Assembly: GCF_000182565.1 (NCBI RefSeq)
Contig: NW_015971548.1
Location: 798,047-862,046 of the forward strand
Direction: 5' to 3'
DNA: 64,000 bases
From: Spizellomyces punctatus DAOM BR117
Lineage: Eukaryota > Chytridiomycota > Chytridiomycetes > Spizellomycetales > Spizellomycetaceae
Shown here piece after piece: positions 1 through 11,453 of the stretch. A model generated the notes under the pieces. It was not told where the DNA came from. It did no database searches and saw nothing but the letters and a program-made list of their open reading frames with translations. A program made the translations under genes and the position numbers. Each line of letters opens with the position of its first letter. The first letter of the stretch is position 1.

Positions 1-270
1 AAGATGGCAGTCCCTCTATCCGCGGCCCACTTCAGCAGCTCTGCCAACAATGGCGATCCGAACATTGATTACAGCGACGGAAAGCCGATTCCTATTCCAA
101 GGAATGACCACCTTACGGTGTGGGACCCGAGTGAAGCGTCTCACCTATTATTTGGCACCAACGGTGCGGGAGCGCCATTGTTAGGCAAACGAAAGGAGAG
201 GTCCGGGAGTCAGTCTCCCATCGACTCTCGCAAGGCAAGGAGAGCGCTGGAAGGCTCTGCAAGCAGTTAG
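1..270 (+). CDS. C-terminal end of an unidentified protein (5' truncated)
   Basis: The frame is open from the first base and ends at TAG 268-270, giving about 89 residues that continue a gene lying to the left. The visible part is hydrophilic and low in complexity: a Ser/Asn-rich stretch, a DPSEASHLLFG segment, then a basic nuclear-localisation-like patch (GKRKERSGSQS...SRKARR). No catalytic motif can be seen. A Met codon at 4-6 is in frame, but the open frame reaches the window edge, so a start there cannot be assumed. It could be the tail of a nuclear protein, judging only by the basic patches; I do not recognise a family. Confidence 0.45.
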   Translation, partial: KMAVPLSAAHFSSSANNGDPNIDYSDGKPIPIPRNDHLTVWDPSEASHLLFGTNGAGAPLLGKRKERSGSQSPIDSRKARRALEGSASS

Positions 271-1057
271 GAAAGTGATCCGTTCGATGACGAGCGGATG
301 TCGAGGAGAGTAATGCTCTCGAATATTCAAATGTATTTAATATTAATTCCAGGTCGATTACTGTTACCAAACTCTCACTCTCCCTCGCTCTTGTAAGCCA
401 AAGCTCTTAGGAGGTGCCTTTGAATTACAGCGACAGAGAAATAACATTCTGGTGATCGTTGCGTTATCTCTCATTGTTGAGCAGTTGTATGGGTACTCTC
501 CACAAAAGAACGCCGGCAGGTTCTGATGAACATAGTTTGGTCTTGGTAAAAAAGGGCAGCAAAAAAATGCATGTAGATCATGATGAACATTGTTTGCTCT
601 GATTCATCCTATTCGTCGTTTGGTCCGAGTCGTCCGTGGCAGTTGGCGCTAAAATTCAAAGAAAGCCGGTAGATCACTAATCAACATCTTTTGGTCCTGG
701 TAAGTCATACGGATGTAAAATTCTTTTGGGGCCCCGTATGTCCCATATCATATTGCCAAGGGTCCTGTATGTATTCTTATTAGACATTATTAGATAAAAG
801 AGCCTTCAAAAGTTGGATATAAAAATAAACCTTAAAGGTGACCCACAGCCGTTTTTGTTAAATTTGAACTACTACTTGCAGAGCCGCTTTTAATTATAAT
901 GGGGACTTTGAGTTGGGGCGCGTTTTGCTTCTGATATCTAGATCGGTTTCAAGGTTACTTATCACTTTGTAGTAAGTTTTCTATCGTCCATGCGCAATAT
1001 AAAAGAGAGGGAAGCCGACAATTCGCATCGCTTGGTCAAAGACATTTGATTTACAGA
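271..1057. other. Intergenic region with diverged short direct repeats and the promoter of the APP1-like gene
   Basis: No coding frame is convincing here. Three diverged copies of a roughly 30-bp motif lie at about 522-548, 573-605 and 669-704. They share a core like GAACATnnTTTGGTC followed by TTGGTAA or CTGGTAA. A TATA-like element (998-1005) lies just upstream of the next gene. Confidence 0.5.
998..1005 (+). promoter_or_regulatory. TATA-like element of the APP1-like gene
   Basis: The sequence TATAAAAG starts 60 nt before the ATG at 1058. The distance and match suit a core promoter; use is inferred. Confidence 0.45.
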
Positions 1058-2342
1058 ATGACCTTCATTACTTTATTGTATGCTCTGGCCATCTTACCAT
1101 CTCTCTATGCGGCACCTACTCTTCTTCGTCGGGCGGATAACCCTATACTTCCAGAACAAACACTCGTTAAGTTGACTGTCAGTCTCTCACTTGCTTTTAT
1201 CCAATATACCAATCTAATTTTATCCCACTAGACCCTTCTCGATAACGTTGCCTCCACGACTGATAATACATCCTGGACTGTAAATGTCTATGGATATTTG
1301 ACCACGAGCCTGGCCAACTCCCCCATCAAAGACATTATCTCCCTCTTCTCACTTAATCCCAATGCAGAGGATCTTACGCGGCTAGAGGAACGCATTAAAC
1401 TGTTTAGTGTCATTGGCGTTCAGAAGCAGCCGATCACCGTCCAACTGCCCGCGTTCGCTAAAGCAGCTGGACAGCAAACAGTGACCTTGGAACCAACATC
1501 TGTGGCCGGTGAAATCAACACGACATTCACAATCACAGCCGATGTAGCCGGGAAGCCCGATGCCACTTTAGATTATAAAGCGGTGCTTGACCCTTCTGAC
1601 AAGCGTGACGTTGGTGGGCGCGCATTCCTTGTGCCTAGCGAAGGGTACTCTATTATTTCGGATATTGATGTAGGTCGCCGTCTACTCCATGAGAAAGGTT
1701 GTGCACACAAACTGAAAACCATTTTGATTATGCATCCAGGATACCATCAAAATCAGTGAAGTCAACGACAAAAAAAAGCTGTTGGACAATACGTTCCTAA
1801 AACCATTCACTCCTGTTCCTCAGATGTCTGACCTCTACAACAAATTGGCGAGTGGGCTTCGCGAGACCAACCAGAACCCGGCCTTCCACTACCTCAGTGG
1901 ATCCCCGTGGAATCTTTTTAGACCTCTCCTGAACTTTACTCAAGAGTTCAAATTTCCTCCCGGCCAGTTCATTTTGCGTGACTTGGCAGTTCTGGACGGG
2001 TCCTTTATTGACTTTTTGACCCAAAGCAAGACTTACAAACTTGAGCGAATTGAGCTTCTCCTCAGATCATTCCCAAATCGGAAGCTGATCATGTTTGGTG
2101 ACTCGACGGAGGCGGATCCCGAAATTTACGGCGAGGTAGCTCGTCGGTTTCCCAACAACGTATCGTGCATCTCTATTCGCCGCGTTACCGGCGTCAATGC
2201 TGGGAAAGAAAAGACGCAATTAGCTGACGACCGATTTGAAAAGGCTTTCGCTAATGTTGACAAAAGCAAGTGGCGCACCTTTGCAGATGCGACGGAGATC
2301 TCCGCCGACTCCCTTGCCAAGGGCCTATGCCAAAATGCTTAA
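1058..2342 (+). CDS. Secreted APP1-like phosphatase (DUF2183 fold)
   Basis: Three exons (1058-1165, 1232-1669, 1740-2342) give 382 aa. The ATG at 1058 begins a signal peptide (hydrophobic residues 2-18, ending ...LYAAP) followed by a dibasic LLRRAD site, so the enzyme should enter the secretory route. Splicing across 1670-1739 creates the catalytic DIDDT motif of HAD-type phosphatases (D-x-D-x-T), which neither exon contains alone; this strongly supports the intron. Further on, FGDSTEADPEIYGEVARR matches the conserved block of yeast App1 phosphatidate phosphatases. Known App1 is cytosolic and actin-patch associated, with a dephosphorylating role on phosphatidate. Here the signal peptide and the lack of the long C-terminal tail suggest an extracellular or vacuolar lipid phosphatase; the substrate is inferred. 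Confidence 0.82.
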
Positions 2343-2584
2343 GCACTCCTTTTTTGCTATATGGAACCTGATTTTGTATTTTTTTTTGTTGATCAAAACT
2401 AGACTAGGCTTGTCCTGCGTCTTGCTTATTGTAGATATTTTATTGTTTTAGATAGAGTTGTAGAATAATAGATATTTGCACACACTTTGCGTTTTGACGG
2501 AATGATCTATAGGTATTATGTCAGCAGATCTCCGATCACTTTGGGTTGGGGTCTACAGACAACGACCGGTAAAGCAACCACAAC

Positions 2585-3969
2585 ATGGAAAACGAACAGC
2601 AGTATATCAGCGACTCCAGCAACACTTACAATGAATCAGTCACTTACATCTCGTCGGATCTCCAGGCTGATGAAGATTCACTCGAATTTCTCGACTCGTT
2701 GGGTAATGAAATGGTGCGCATCCGCTCGTTAACCAAACTCTGAAAAGTCCTATTCTCACCACAGGAACCGAGATCAACCCACTTTTCTTTCACAAACAAG
2801 AGCTGCCCATTCGCAGTTTGGCTAGTCAATCCGTAGCAGGACATGTCAGCGTTGAGCTCATTGAAGGAAGTTTCCGTGACACTCCATGCTACTTTCTCTC
2901 GATCTCGTCGCATTTTCAGCCTGAGCCTAGCGTATCATATAAGCAAAGTGTGGCTAGTTACATAAGTCCCAACATGCGCACTTTGATGCAATCGGTTTAT
3001 CATGTTGTTGAGGGGCCTGATGGAACAACCGAGAAGGTGCAGGAAATGATATTTGATGATGAAGATGGGCAGATGATTATTACCGAAAGTGAGGGCGGAG
3101 TCGAGAGTCAAAAATTTAGGATTGAAAGTAACCATGCGAGAAGTCTGCTCACGGAGGGTAAGTCGAACAATTCTCTGCTGCCTCGATTATTTCATCTTAT
3201 GCGGTCCGAAACTTAGGCTCTGTCTGGGTGCTCACTCGTATCCTTGCCCACAAACCACAACCAAAACCTTTGCCATTTTTCACACTTTCTCAAAATACGT
3301 TGGAAAAAACAACTTATTCGATTCAATCCACCCATGACGCTGAAAGCATCATCACCGTTTCGCCTTACATTCCCCCGTCAATAAGTTTTGACTCGCTTCG
3401 CTCCGATACTCAGTCAGAGGAGGAAGCAGCCAGTACTCCGAAACAAAATGGAGATGCACTAGCTTGCTTGTTTGATCCTTCTTGCAGTAAAACGATTGCG
3501 CTTACATCCACTGGCGCATGCAGCTGTATCCGACCGCACAACTCACCGTACGTGATACAAGTAATAGAGGAAGCGCGAACATCCACACAACAGAAAGGTA
3601 AGTCATTCTGCATTTTACGTTGACACGATGATCCTCGTTAACTGGGTGCTACCCTCATTCTGCGTTTTAGATGACGAACCAATGCAGGACCCGTTTGCGA
3701 CTCGTGATTTTGGTGGCAACATAGAGCTACAATCGGAATATGCCGAAAGAAAGGTAGGCACGCCTTAACCATCCTATATGATAGTGAAGGTCGGAATCTG
3801 ACAAATGTTCTCTATCTTGATATTGCAGAGGGAACTCAAAACATTTCAGGAAGGATATATTGCCCAACAACCAGATTTAGGTGATATCATGGCTGATTAT
3901 CTTCAGCTCGTTTTGCATCGAAAGCCTCAGGATGTGTACAGCTTCACAATAGAATATTTCAGTATCTGA
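2585..3969 (+). CDS. CATIP-like ciliogenesis protein with C-terminal RIIa-type domain
   Basis: Five exons (2585-2702, 2765-3157, 3217-3597, 3671-3753, 3829-3969) give 371 aa. After an acidic N-terminus (about 40 aa), residues about 45-180 have the β-rich pattern of ciliogenesis-associated TTC17-interacting protein, with blocks such as FHKQELPI, VSVELIEGSF and SLLTEGSVWVLTRILAHK. The last 30 residues (DIMADYLQLVLHRKPQDVY, then SFTIEYF) form a RIIa-like dimerisation/anchoring helix pair typical of CATIP and of axonemal proteins that bind AKAP-type helices. CATIP promotes actin polymerisation during ciliogenesis in animals. Its presence argues for a flagellated life stage. All five junctions keep frame. 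A short intergenic gap separates it from a gene on the opposite strand. Confidence 0.75.
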
Positions 3970-4120
3970 TGTCAGATGATATGTTGTAAAAACAGATTGG
4001 ACCAGTGAATGCTTAATAATAAGTCTAATAGTGATGTCGACGAATAATTTCGCTCTATCATCATTACGGTTCAATAACTAATAATATAACAAGATTATCT
4101 ATATCGCATTTCGTCGCTAA

Positions 4121-5113
4121 TTAGGCGGTACGAGAGGCTCCTTTCTTGGGATTCACTTCAGAGGTTGCAGGCACCTCCCCCTTAAAAAACAAAACGAGAA
4201 TTCTTCAGTTTAACATATTCGTTAATGGGATTTACGCGCAAAGGACTCACTTCAATCTTCTCTAGTTCACTCACTCGCGTGGCTGGAAGTGTCAATTTGA
4301 CACCAAAATACGATAGCAAGTTGCCAGTTGTTCGAGCAATCCTGAGAAGCCGAAACATTACAATCGTATGATTTCGCTCTACCGTCAAGCTCATACTCAC
4401 GCAGGAATGATATTCCAGAGACCCAAATTATCGCCTAGTTTATAGGTTGTGGTCCAAACTTGCATTGCAATCTTACGATAGGTCGTATCATAGATTGGTC
4501 CGATGAAAGGCGTGTATTGGATGAAGCTTGTAGGAATGTGAACATCTGTGCCAATTCCCTGTCGTGGTCAGTAGGCTAGGACTGCAAATGATAGGACAAC
4601 GGGACATACCTCTATGATAGTAAATCTTCTTTCCTTGTGGAGTTTCCTGCACATCGGCGTTAGCGAATCGTGTTGGCTTTTAGCGCGCTTTAGAGCGCGT
4701 CCGATTCTCTGAGCTCACCCTCCACTTTACAACAGACAACAAGCGGACTTTGAGAGGAACAACACCACCCAAGGCTTTAGGATAAAAGTTTTGAGCGAAT
4801 TCCAGTATCGCAGTGGAATCCTTTTCGTTGAACGTCAGATTGAACAATTCCGGCGTCAGGATGGCGTTGTAACCCGTCCACATTTCAAAGACCCTCCACA
4901 TTTCCTCTCGCCCGTTGGCGATGAGATATGGATGAATCATTACAACATCCTGAGCGGAAAAAAAAGGTCAAGATTCTTCCCGTCAGCATTCTAGAAGGCA
5001 TGCATTTCCCTCACCTCTGTATAATATGTTTCCAAAGTCTTCCTCGCAAGCGATTGGTCTGTAGTGACCATTCCATTGAGGAGACGGCGCAGGTCTCTGT
5101 CGAGGTCTTGCAT
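4121..5113 (-). CDS. SigF-like / NTF2-like family protein
   Basis: Six exons on the minus strand (5113-5015, 4949-4719, 4633-4610, 4558-4401, 4341-4251, 4180-4121) give 220 aa. The start is the only in-frame ATG before the family's first conserved block, LETYYTEDVVMIHP, which resembles the RYFTPDA.F.HPF block of fungal 'SigF-like NTF2-like' proteins. A middle β-region (LEFAQNFYPKALGGVVPLKV, then RLLSVVKW) and a C-terminal aromatic/hydrophobic region with possible membrane contact follow. The 24-nt third exon depends on an AAG acceptor at 4634; a CAG acceptor 13 nt upstream would break the frame. The function of this fungal family is not established. An NTF2-like cone fold for small ligands or for protein binding is the usual inference. 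Confidence 0.65.
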
Positions 5114-5292
5114 TATGGAGTATGCAAAGGGAGGAGGCTGTCAAAAGTAAAGAAAGATGGCTGCTGTCGGACTATCGTAAAAGGACAGATCCAACTGCTT
5201 ATGCACTCGGCGAGATTCGAACCCACGGTGATACACATTCACATGGAAAAGAACAGACTGCGCGATCTTGAGCTTTGTGTCGTCAAAAAACA

Positions 5293-6529
5293 ATGCCAAA
5301 GACAGAATTCAAAAAGGAATCGTCGTCGACTGGGACGACCTACTTTCAGGTCCCTTTGTCTAAACATCCAACAAACTCTGCCAGTACTGCTGAGACTGAA
5401 AACAATGCATCAATTTCCAAAGTCTTCCGAAAGGATGCCTCCGGGCTTACGGCCTATCAAGTAAAGTATGAGACCTTTAGTGGCAGTTAAGAGCATGCCC
5501 TGCCATTCCGTCTTTAGCGGAGATAGTCATTTCCTATTATGTTTTCTTTCCGCTCGATTATCAATATTTCCAGCGGCACAAGAAAATGATGGGCGATTAC
5601 TTGTCATTCTACGGCGCCGGGGTTGCGGACGTACTCGAGAAGCGCAGATCCTCCTCGTACATTGTGGGAAAAACCGAGTTGGATATACTGAAGGAGCAAC
5701 ATCGGTAAATAGCCTGAACTGCTCCAAAAATCAAAAGGGGGGGATACATGCGATCTTCCCCTCTAGCTTAGATTATATCTCATGTACTCTTTCATTTCCT
5801 TGACAGATTTCTACGAAGCGAAGAGGATGATGCTGATAACAGCTGGGAATCGCGAGTGGCCAAAAAGTACTACGATAGGCTCTTTAAAGAATACTGTTTA
5901 GCAAACCTGTCCCGTTACAAAACTGGACAAATCGCTCTTCGCTGGCGGACACAAAAAGAGGTGGTGAATGGGCAAGGCCAATTCGTCTGCGGGAATCTGG
6001 AGTGCTCCGCTACGGAAGATTTACGATCATGGGAAGTGAACTTTGCATATGTCGAAGGCGGGGAAAGAAAAAATGCATTGGTGAAATTGAGGCTGTGTCC
6101 GACATGCTCTTACAAGCTGAATTACAAGAAGATTAAAGCGGCCGAAAAGGCGGAAAAGGAGGACAAAAAGCGGAAGCGGAAAGAAAAGAGGTCAGAACGG
6201 AAGAGGCGAAAATCTGGAGAAGAAGAGCAATCTTTTCCATCACCTGGCGAAGATGACCAGGATGTTGACAAGCCATATAGCGATCGTGAAACTGATAGCG
6301 GAGAACAATCACCCAGCGAAGAGAATAAAGGTATGCTATCCCTTACGCAAATTCAAGACGCTCTCATGTTGAACCACTTTCAGATGAACCCTCAGTATCG
6401 AAAGAGGTTAAGGATCAGTATTCAAGAGACGAGATATCACGGATTTGGAGCGCTCCTCAACCTGAAGCGCTAGAGGGCGAGTCCAAGGAGGATGAGATTG
6501 AGGCGTATTTTGCTGACCTGTTTCAATGA
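5293..6529 (+). CDS. FRA10AC1: FRA10AC1-family spliceosome-associated protein
   Basis: Four exons (5293-5460, 5574-5704, 5807-6330, 6384-6529) give 322 aa. The core carries the family's hallmark blocks: LDILKEQHRFLRSEEDD, WESRVAKKYYDRLFKEYCL, RWRTQKEVVNGQGQF, a CGN...C zinc-like site, SWEVNFAYVEGGER, NALVKLRLCPTCSYKLNY. A long Lys/Arg/Glu-rich tail follows, and the protein ends in the conserved acidic-aromatic motif IEAYFADLF. FRA10AC1 is a component of catalytic spliceosomes in animals and plants. The last intron (6331-6383) must be removed to reach the conserved C-terminus. The gene diverges from the NTF2-like gene across a 179-bp shared promoter. Confidence 0.93.
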
Positions 6530-6973
6530 GGAACTTGGAGGGTGACCTTTTTGGTTCCTTGACTCGGTCCAATCTTCCGTACTCGCTTCCCAAACATGTC
6601 TGTAATCCTGCTTTTGGTTTCCGGATGACAAGTACCGAGTTTCTTGGGATCATCCGGGCGCAAGACTCTCTCATATCCTATTGATTGGATAACTATAACC
6701 ATGCTCTTGGTGGACACACAATTGCCTCGGTGAAGATTTCGACTTTTTGGCCATTATGGCCCAAATATGCCGTTTTTAAGGCGATAATTGAACAAAACGT
6801 GCCTGACGCTTCTAATTATATTGCAAAATAGGATCATAGCTAGTATATAACAAATTAGCCTGCGTGAGTTTTGCTAGGTAGAGTCAATGGCTTGATAATG
6901 GCAAGGAGGTCGACTTTATCAGACGACGATGCTATTAGATCCATGCCATGTACTCTGTGCAATTATATTGTTA
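6530..6973. other. Convergent intergenic region
   Basis: This lies between the 3' ends of FRA10AC1 and VPS5. It is AT-rich, as expected for two 3' untranslated regions. I see no gene or clear repeat. Confidence 0.5.
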
Positions 6974-9375
6974 TTAAGATGCTGGCAAATATGAGGATAC
7001 GGAATCATATGACTCCCATAATTGAAGAATCTACAAAAAAAAAAAAAAGTTTAACATTGTCCCTCAGATCGGATATCCATATCGATTGCATACCTGTCGT
7101 TGAGAATCTACAAAGCAGACTAAAAAATCACGCATCGATGTCACAAAATCATCATTCATCTCCATATCGAATCTTTCCAGCTCCTTTCTCAGCAATTCTG
7201 ATATATCATAAAACTCGTTCTGCGTGACGTGTGCCTGATGGTCCAACTTGTAATTTTACAATTCATTAGACGTGGTTGCAATGAATTCAATCGATTGATA
7301 ATCTTGTAAACTACCTCATCAATCTCCGATATAGTCGTTGCAATCTTATCCGAGCGGGTGGTTCTTGCAGCATGCAGCTTCTCAAGTGTATCTCGCTTCT
7401 TTTGAAGCGCATTTTCTATTGATTGCCAGTTTTGGTACGCGCGTGCACGGCTATTGAATGCAAGCTACAGAGCAACATTTAGTAGAGTCGATAAAGACAT
7501 TAAATGCTTGAACATGTTCCCTACATCAACAGAAGCGACGACGCGTATATAGTACTCAACATTCGTAGTAAGAGAGGCTATATCGTGCTTTGACTGTTCA
7601 TTAAGGTATGGTATGTTTGAATGCGGAAGACCAATGTAAAGATACACAAACTGGTGTACCCACCTGCTTCTCTCGCAGGTCCGTGACTTGCTTATGGAGG
7701 TCACCGAGAACAGTAAGGTCACGCGAAAGCGGTTTATTTACATCTACGTTTGCTAGGGATTGGATACTGTCACCCAGTTCATGGGTTGCACTGGCGAGAT
7801 CTTTGCAAAAGTCAGAAGCTGGACATGTGTTTTGGAATGGGTATACTGTTCTCACCGGTTTGCAACCTCTGCCACTCCTCCAGCGCTTTCGACAAGGCGC
7901 GAAGTTGTGGTCCAAATGCATCGATACGTACGCGTCGTCGCTCCAGTTCCTGATGGTGTTTTATGGGGAGAGACGTGTTACATGCGGCAGGAAAAGAAAT
8001 GAAGATGTAGATAACAGCCTACAAACCTGGTCACTTTCCACCATCTTTGCTGAGCCGCCGCCAAAAACACCCATAAAACCTTTTGATTCAACCTTTTTTT
8101 TCTATAGAAATGGAGTTGCCACTTAGCCAACAGCTCCATCGGTGACAACTGTCATGTCAAATGTGTTCGCCAACTCACATCCGCAAAAAAGGTTTCCGAC
8201 TCCAAAAATGCTATTAAATCTTCGTCGCTCTGCAGTTTTGGGTGACATGTTACTTTTCGCAGAAACTGCTCCAAGGCCGACCGCCGATTTTCTACAAAAT
8301 CTTCCCGGAATCGGCCTGTTCACGACGTCAACATAGTGCTGATGGTGGGCGTGGTCGTACAGTCATACCTATAGCCTGTTTCTCGGGCACTACACCATCG
8401 TTCATTGGTTCTGACATAGACAGTGTACAGTATCAACAAAAGCCTTACCGGGAGGTATTATTATCCCAGGATGTCGATCCGCCAGTTGATTGAAGAGCCA
8501 TAGAAAGTCTCGAAACCGCCGGCTGACCGAGAACTCCACGTTTCGAAAGAACGGCGAATTCGTCTGACCACCGGAAGCAAGAAAGCGTATCGGTCACCAT
8601 ATTCTCGGCTTGGACAATGCAACCGCGTTTACCTGTGTTTTAACTTGATACACCACGTATGCTCCCATTGCTTGATTTATTTTCTGTGGGTCTGTTACAG
8701 AGCATTGTATGCTATATGGAGTGCTTTCCCGAACCGGGGGGGCTGTCTTCAAGAATATGTTAGAAAAGAAGTACTTGGTAAATTATAAACCCTTAGCTTA
8801 CCGGTGATGCAGGAGTGCTGGAAGCCTTCAATATAACGAACCCATCAGAAATTCAAAAATGTACAGTCCGCACAGAGTTGTCAATTAATTACCTCGGCTG
8901 GCGTGCCTGATGCAACCGGTGCCACCCGTCTCTTGAGACTTCGTGTATGGGTGCCCATCTTTGTCTCAGCCGCTATATCCATACGTGTCAATGGGTCATC
9001 AATGACAGTAGTGGTCAGAACCCCATTTTGCGGACGACTAGGGGAACAGTAACCATCGTCGCTTTCCTCATCGGATTCGGATTTGATCGATGGCGGACAT
9101 GGAACAATAGAAGCATTATCAGCAGCGTTGGAGTAGGTAGTAAACCCAGGATCCCTGATGGCGGTATCCCCAAAATGTACTCCAACGTAGCTCTGGAATG
9201 GAGGGGAAAGCTGGGGAGTGATCTCGGCTGGAACTTGGGGAGCGGGAGTATCAATGTGTTTTGGTTCTTCGGTTTCAGGAGCCGGTACTTCGGGAGTGGA
9301 TGATAGTGAAGAATTGCTACCAAATGTAGGCGTATCTGCCCATACGTGTGAGTGTGATAAAGGATCGTCATCCAT
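6974..9375 (-). CDS. VPS5: Sorting nexin Vps5/SNX1-like (PX-BAR), retromer subunit
   Basis: Thirteen exons give 548 aa (9375-8893, 8825-8802, 8746-8633, 8563-8449, 8389-8369, 8315-8179, 8101-8027, 7949-7856, 7818-7664, 7593-7525, 7464-7315, 7246-7094, 7030-6974). An acidic, Pro/Ser-rich N-terminus of about 165 aa precedes a PX domain: SVTDPQKINQAMGAYVVYQV, SRRFRDFLWLFNQL, PEKQAIGRFREDFVE, RRSALEQFL. The Arg-Arg-Phe-Arg and Gly-Arg-Phe motifs are those that contact PI3P. A coiled-coil BAR region follows, ending in LRKELERFDMEMNDDF and ILQLWESY, the classic Vps5/SNX1 end. The protein would sculpt endosomal tubules and recycle cargo to the Golgi with Vps17 and the Vps26-29-35 trimer. Exons 2 and 5 are only 24 and 21 nt long. 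Confidence 0.93.
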
Positions 9376-9668
9376 TTTTGCAAAGCCTATGTAGATCGCT
9401 TCTCAGCTGGGCAATCAGATGAACACGCCGTTCGCCGATGGTGACACACTCTATCGATTGCGTAAGCCATGTGGCTTGGACTACATGCGAATATCAACAG
9501 ATGAGGTTAACTATAGGATTGCGATTCCAGTTTGAAATAAGATACGTTCTAATACAGATATCTAGTCAAGAAAATCGGATATGAAATTATCCAAGAAATA
9601 CATAAGGTCCATCGTCCAATAAATTGGCCCACTAAAGGATGCAAGTTCTTTTTTGCTTTCCTATGATG

Positions 9669-11453
9669 CTATTCACAATCATTCTGGAACGACCCCATCG
9701 TTGGCCCTTCAGTCCCAGGAACCCTTGACTGGATAAATGGCCTTGACAAGGTACTCTCCAGTGGTCTCGCTGCTGTGGCTGTAATGTCCATTGTGGTACT
9801 TACTCCTTTCATTGGCTTCGCCTTTGGCCATAATGACGCGGCTGACGGGTGTGTTGCAATCCTTTCTGACATTATCACACTGTCCAAAAATGAATTGTCA
9901 ATGTCAGAACAGAGAAATATACGGCATAATTGGCTACGTACTTGAATGCGGATACGACGTAAATGGGAGCCAGAAGGAGAGGGCTGGTGAAGATCCATAG
10001 GAAAGCAAAGGTAACGGATAACCACCGAGTAGTATGAATCTGAACTCGCCATGTCGCGTAGGAACCGACAACAACCGCAAAGCACGCCGTCAGGATGGCG
10101 ATGGCCATAATATTGATAACTACCTGCAATCCACAAGGGCTTTCGGGTCAGTCTGCTGCGAAATACAAATATATCGGTACTCTACGTACCCTTCGAATCG
10201 ATGCTTTCAAATGAGCATTCTGTCCAGCATCCTGCACATCCTCCATGTTTGCATTTAAAATTGACACCATCTTTGTTCCAAAATAGACCAATATCACAAG
10301 CGGTAAGACACAGCAGAACAGCCATTGATCTAATGTCACAAAGTCAATAACAACTCCAAAGGTAAGTCACAACACACAACAATTGAACTTACAATAGTGC
10401 AGCCGGTTAAAGATGACGGCGTTGGCATACTGTCCTGCGTCTCGCATGTGACCGTCCAAAATGGCGAACAACGGCAAAAGTATGCCTGGAACCAGAGCCA
10501 GCACGGTGTATATTACATTGATCGCCTGTGGACTTGGGAGACGAACTTTGGAAATGGTGAAGGTGTTACTGACGCTTCCTCGGTTGTTGAGGTACGTTTT
10601 TGGAACTGAGTAGATACTGAGAGTGAAGCAAACATCAGTCGACAGTAGCATTTCTGACATTAACAAAGAAAAACTTACATGCCAATGACGAATAAATTTC
10701 CTCCCCACAAAAGGAACTCCCATGGCCATTCATGCTACAGAGCCTTCTGGTGAGCACATTCGGAAATAGTGGGAGCTATAACAGTAGCGAACTTACTGAA
10801 AATTCGCCCAAGGCATGAGTAGGATATTCTCCAACGAGAATCTTGGTTGTGTGAATAAAGCGACCTTTTGAGATGAACCTCATCCAATGAGATTTTATCC
10901 TTTTAGAAATGGTGTAAGACTGTCCTTACCCAGAATGTGGATGGTTGTTCCGAATATAAGGGCCTCTACTGGTCGCGGTTTCAATCCTCCATCGACAACA
11001 TTCAGTAAACTCAACTTTTGCTTCCATAAGGCTTGATACACTTTTTTGTAGCAGAGCCAGGCACCCAAGACTGGATAAGAAAATGACATCAATGCCAAGA
11101 TCGTATGAGGAAACACTGCTAACACAGAAGTTTACCGAATAGGAGAGCGGTGAACACCGAGTGTGCTGTACTTGAAAAGGTAAGCCTTAAGTATTCATCA
11201 AAAACAATAAACCAGATCGTTACCTAAATAGAAACCCTGCCATATATTGCTGTCCGTACAGCCATGTATGCGCCCTATAACCAACAAAGAGAAAGTTTAG
11301 TTGGAGATCACGTACAAGTGGCAGATTTCGCTCCTCCTACATCTCCAATCACACCAGTCGGGACTGTACCACTAGAATCACCAGTTTAAAAAAGAATATA
11401 AGTACAGAAGGATTGCAAAGATGGATGTGTCGTCACATTGCTTACCAGCTCAT
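9669..11453 (-). CDS. Orphan multi-pass (7TM-like) membrane protein
   Basis: Eleven exons (11453-11446, 11371-11312, 11274-11224, 11170-11136, 11115-10930, 10864-10797, 10734-10679, 10616-10393, 10329-10190, 10123-9942, 9879-9669) give 406 aa. Seven to eight hydrophobic segments occupy about residues 20-330, with short loops, then a cytoplasmic-looking Ser/Thr-rich tail of about 75 aa. The topology is receptor-like, but I recognise no GPCR signature and no transporter motif. The first coding exon may be just 8 nt (ATG at 11453). An ATG at 11475 gives the other phase and leads to early stops or a poorer protein, so the N-terminus is uncertain. Regular helix spacing and phase-consistent splice sites support a real gene. 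A chytrid-restricted receptor or channel is a guess. Confidence 0.6.

Noticed and set aside
522-601. C/D-box snoRNA-like pattern (TGATGA ... CTGA)
   Set aside because: The C box lacks the leading purine in the first copy and there is no terminal stem; the pattern is better explained by short direct repeats.
4634-4646. CAG acceptor at 4647 for exon 3 of the NTF2-like gene
   Set aside because: It leaves a 37-nt exon that breaks the frame with either neighbour; the AAG acceptor at 4634 gives 24 nt and keeps frame throughout.
5200-5230. tRNA T-arm/B-box-like sequence on the minus strand (GGGTTCGAATCTC followed by CGAGTGC)
   Set aside because: No matching 5' acceptor strand, D-arm or anticodon arm could be found within 100 nt, so I do not call a tRNA gene.
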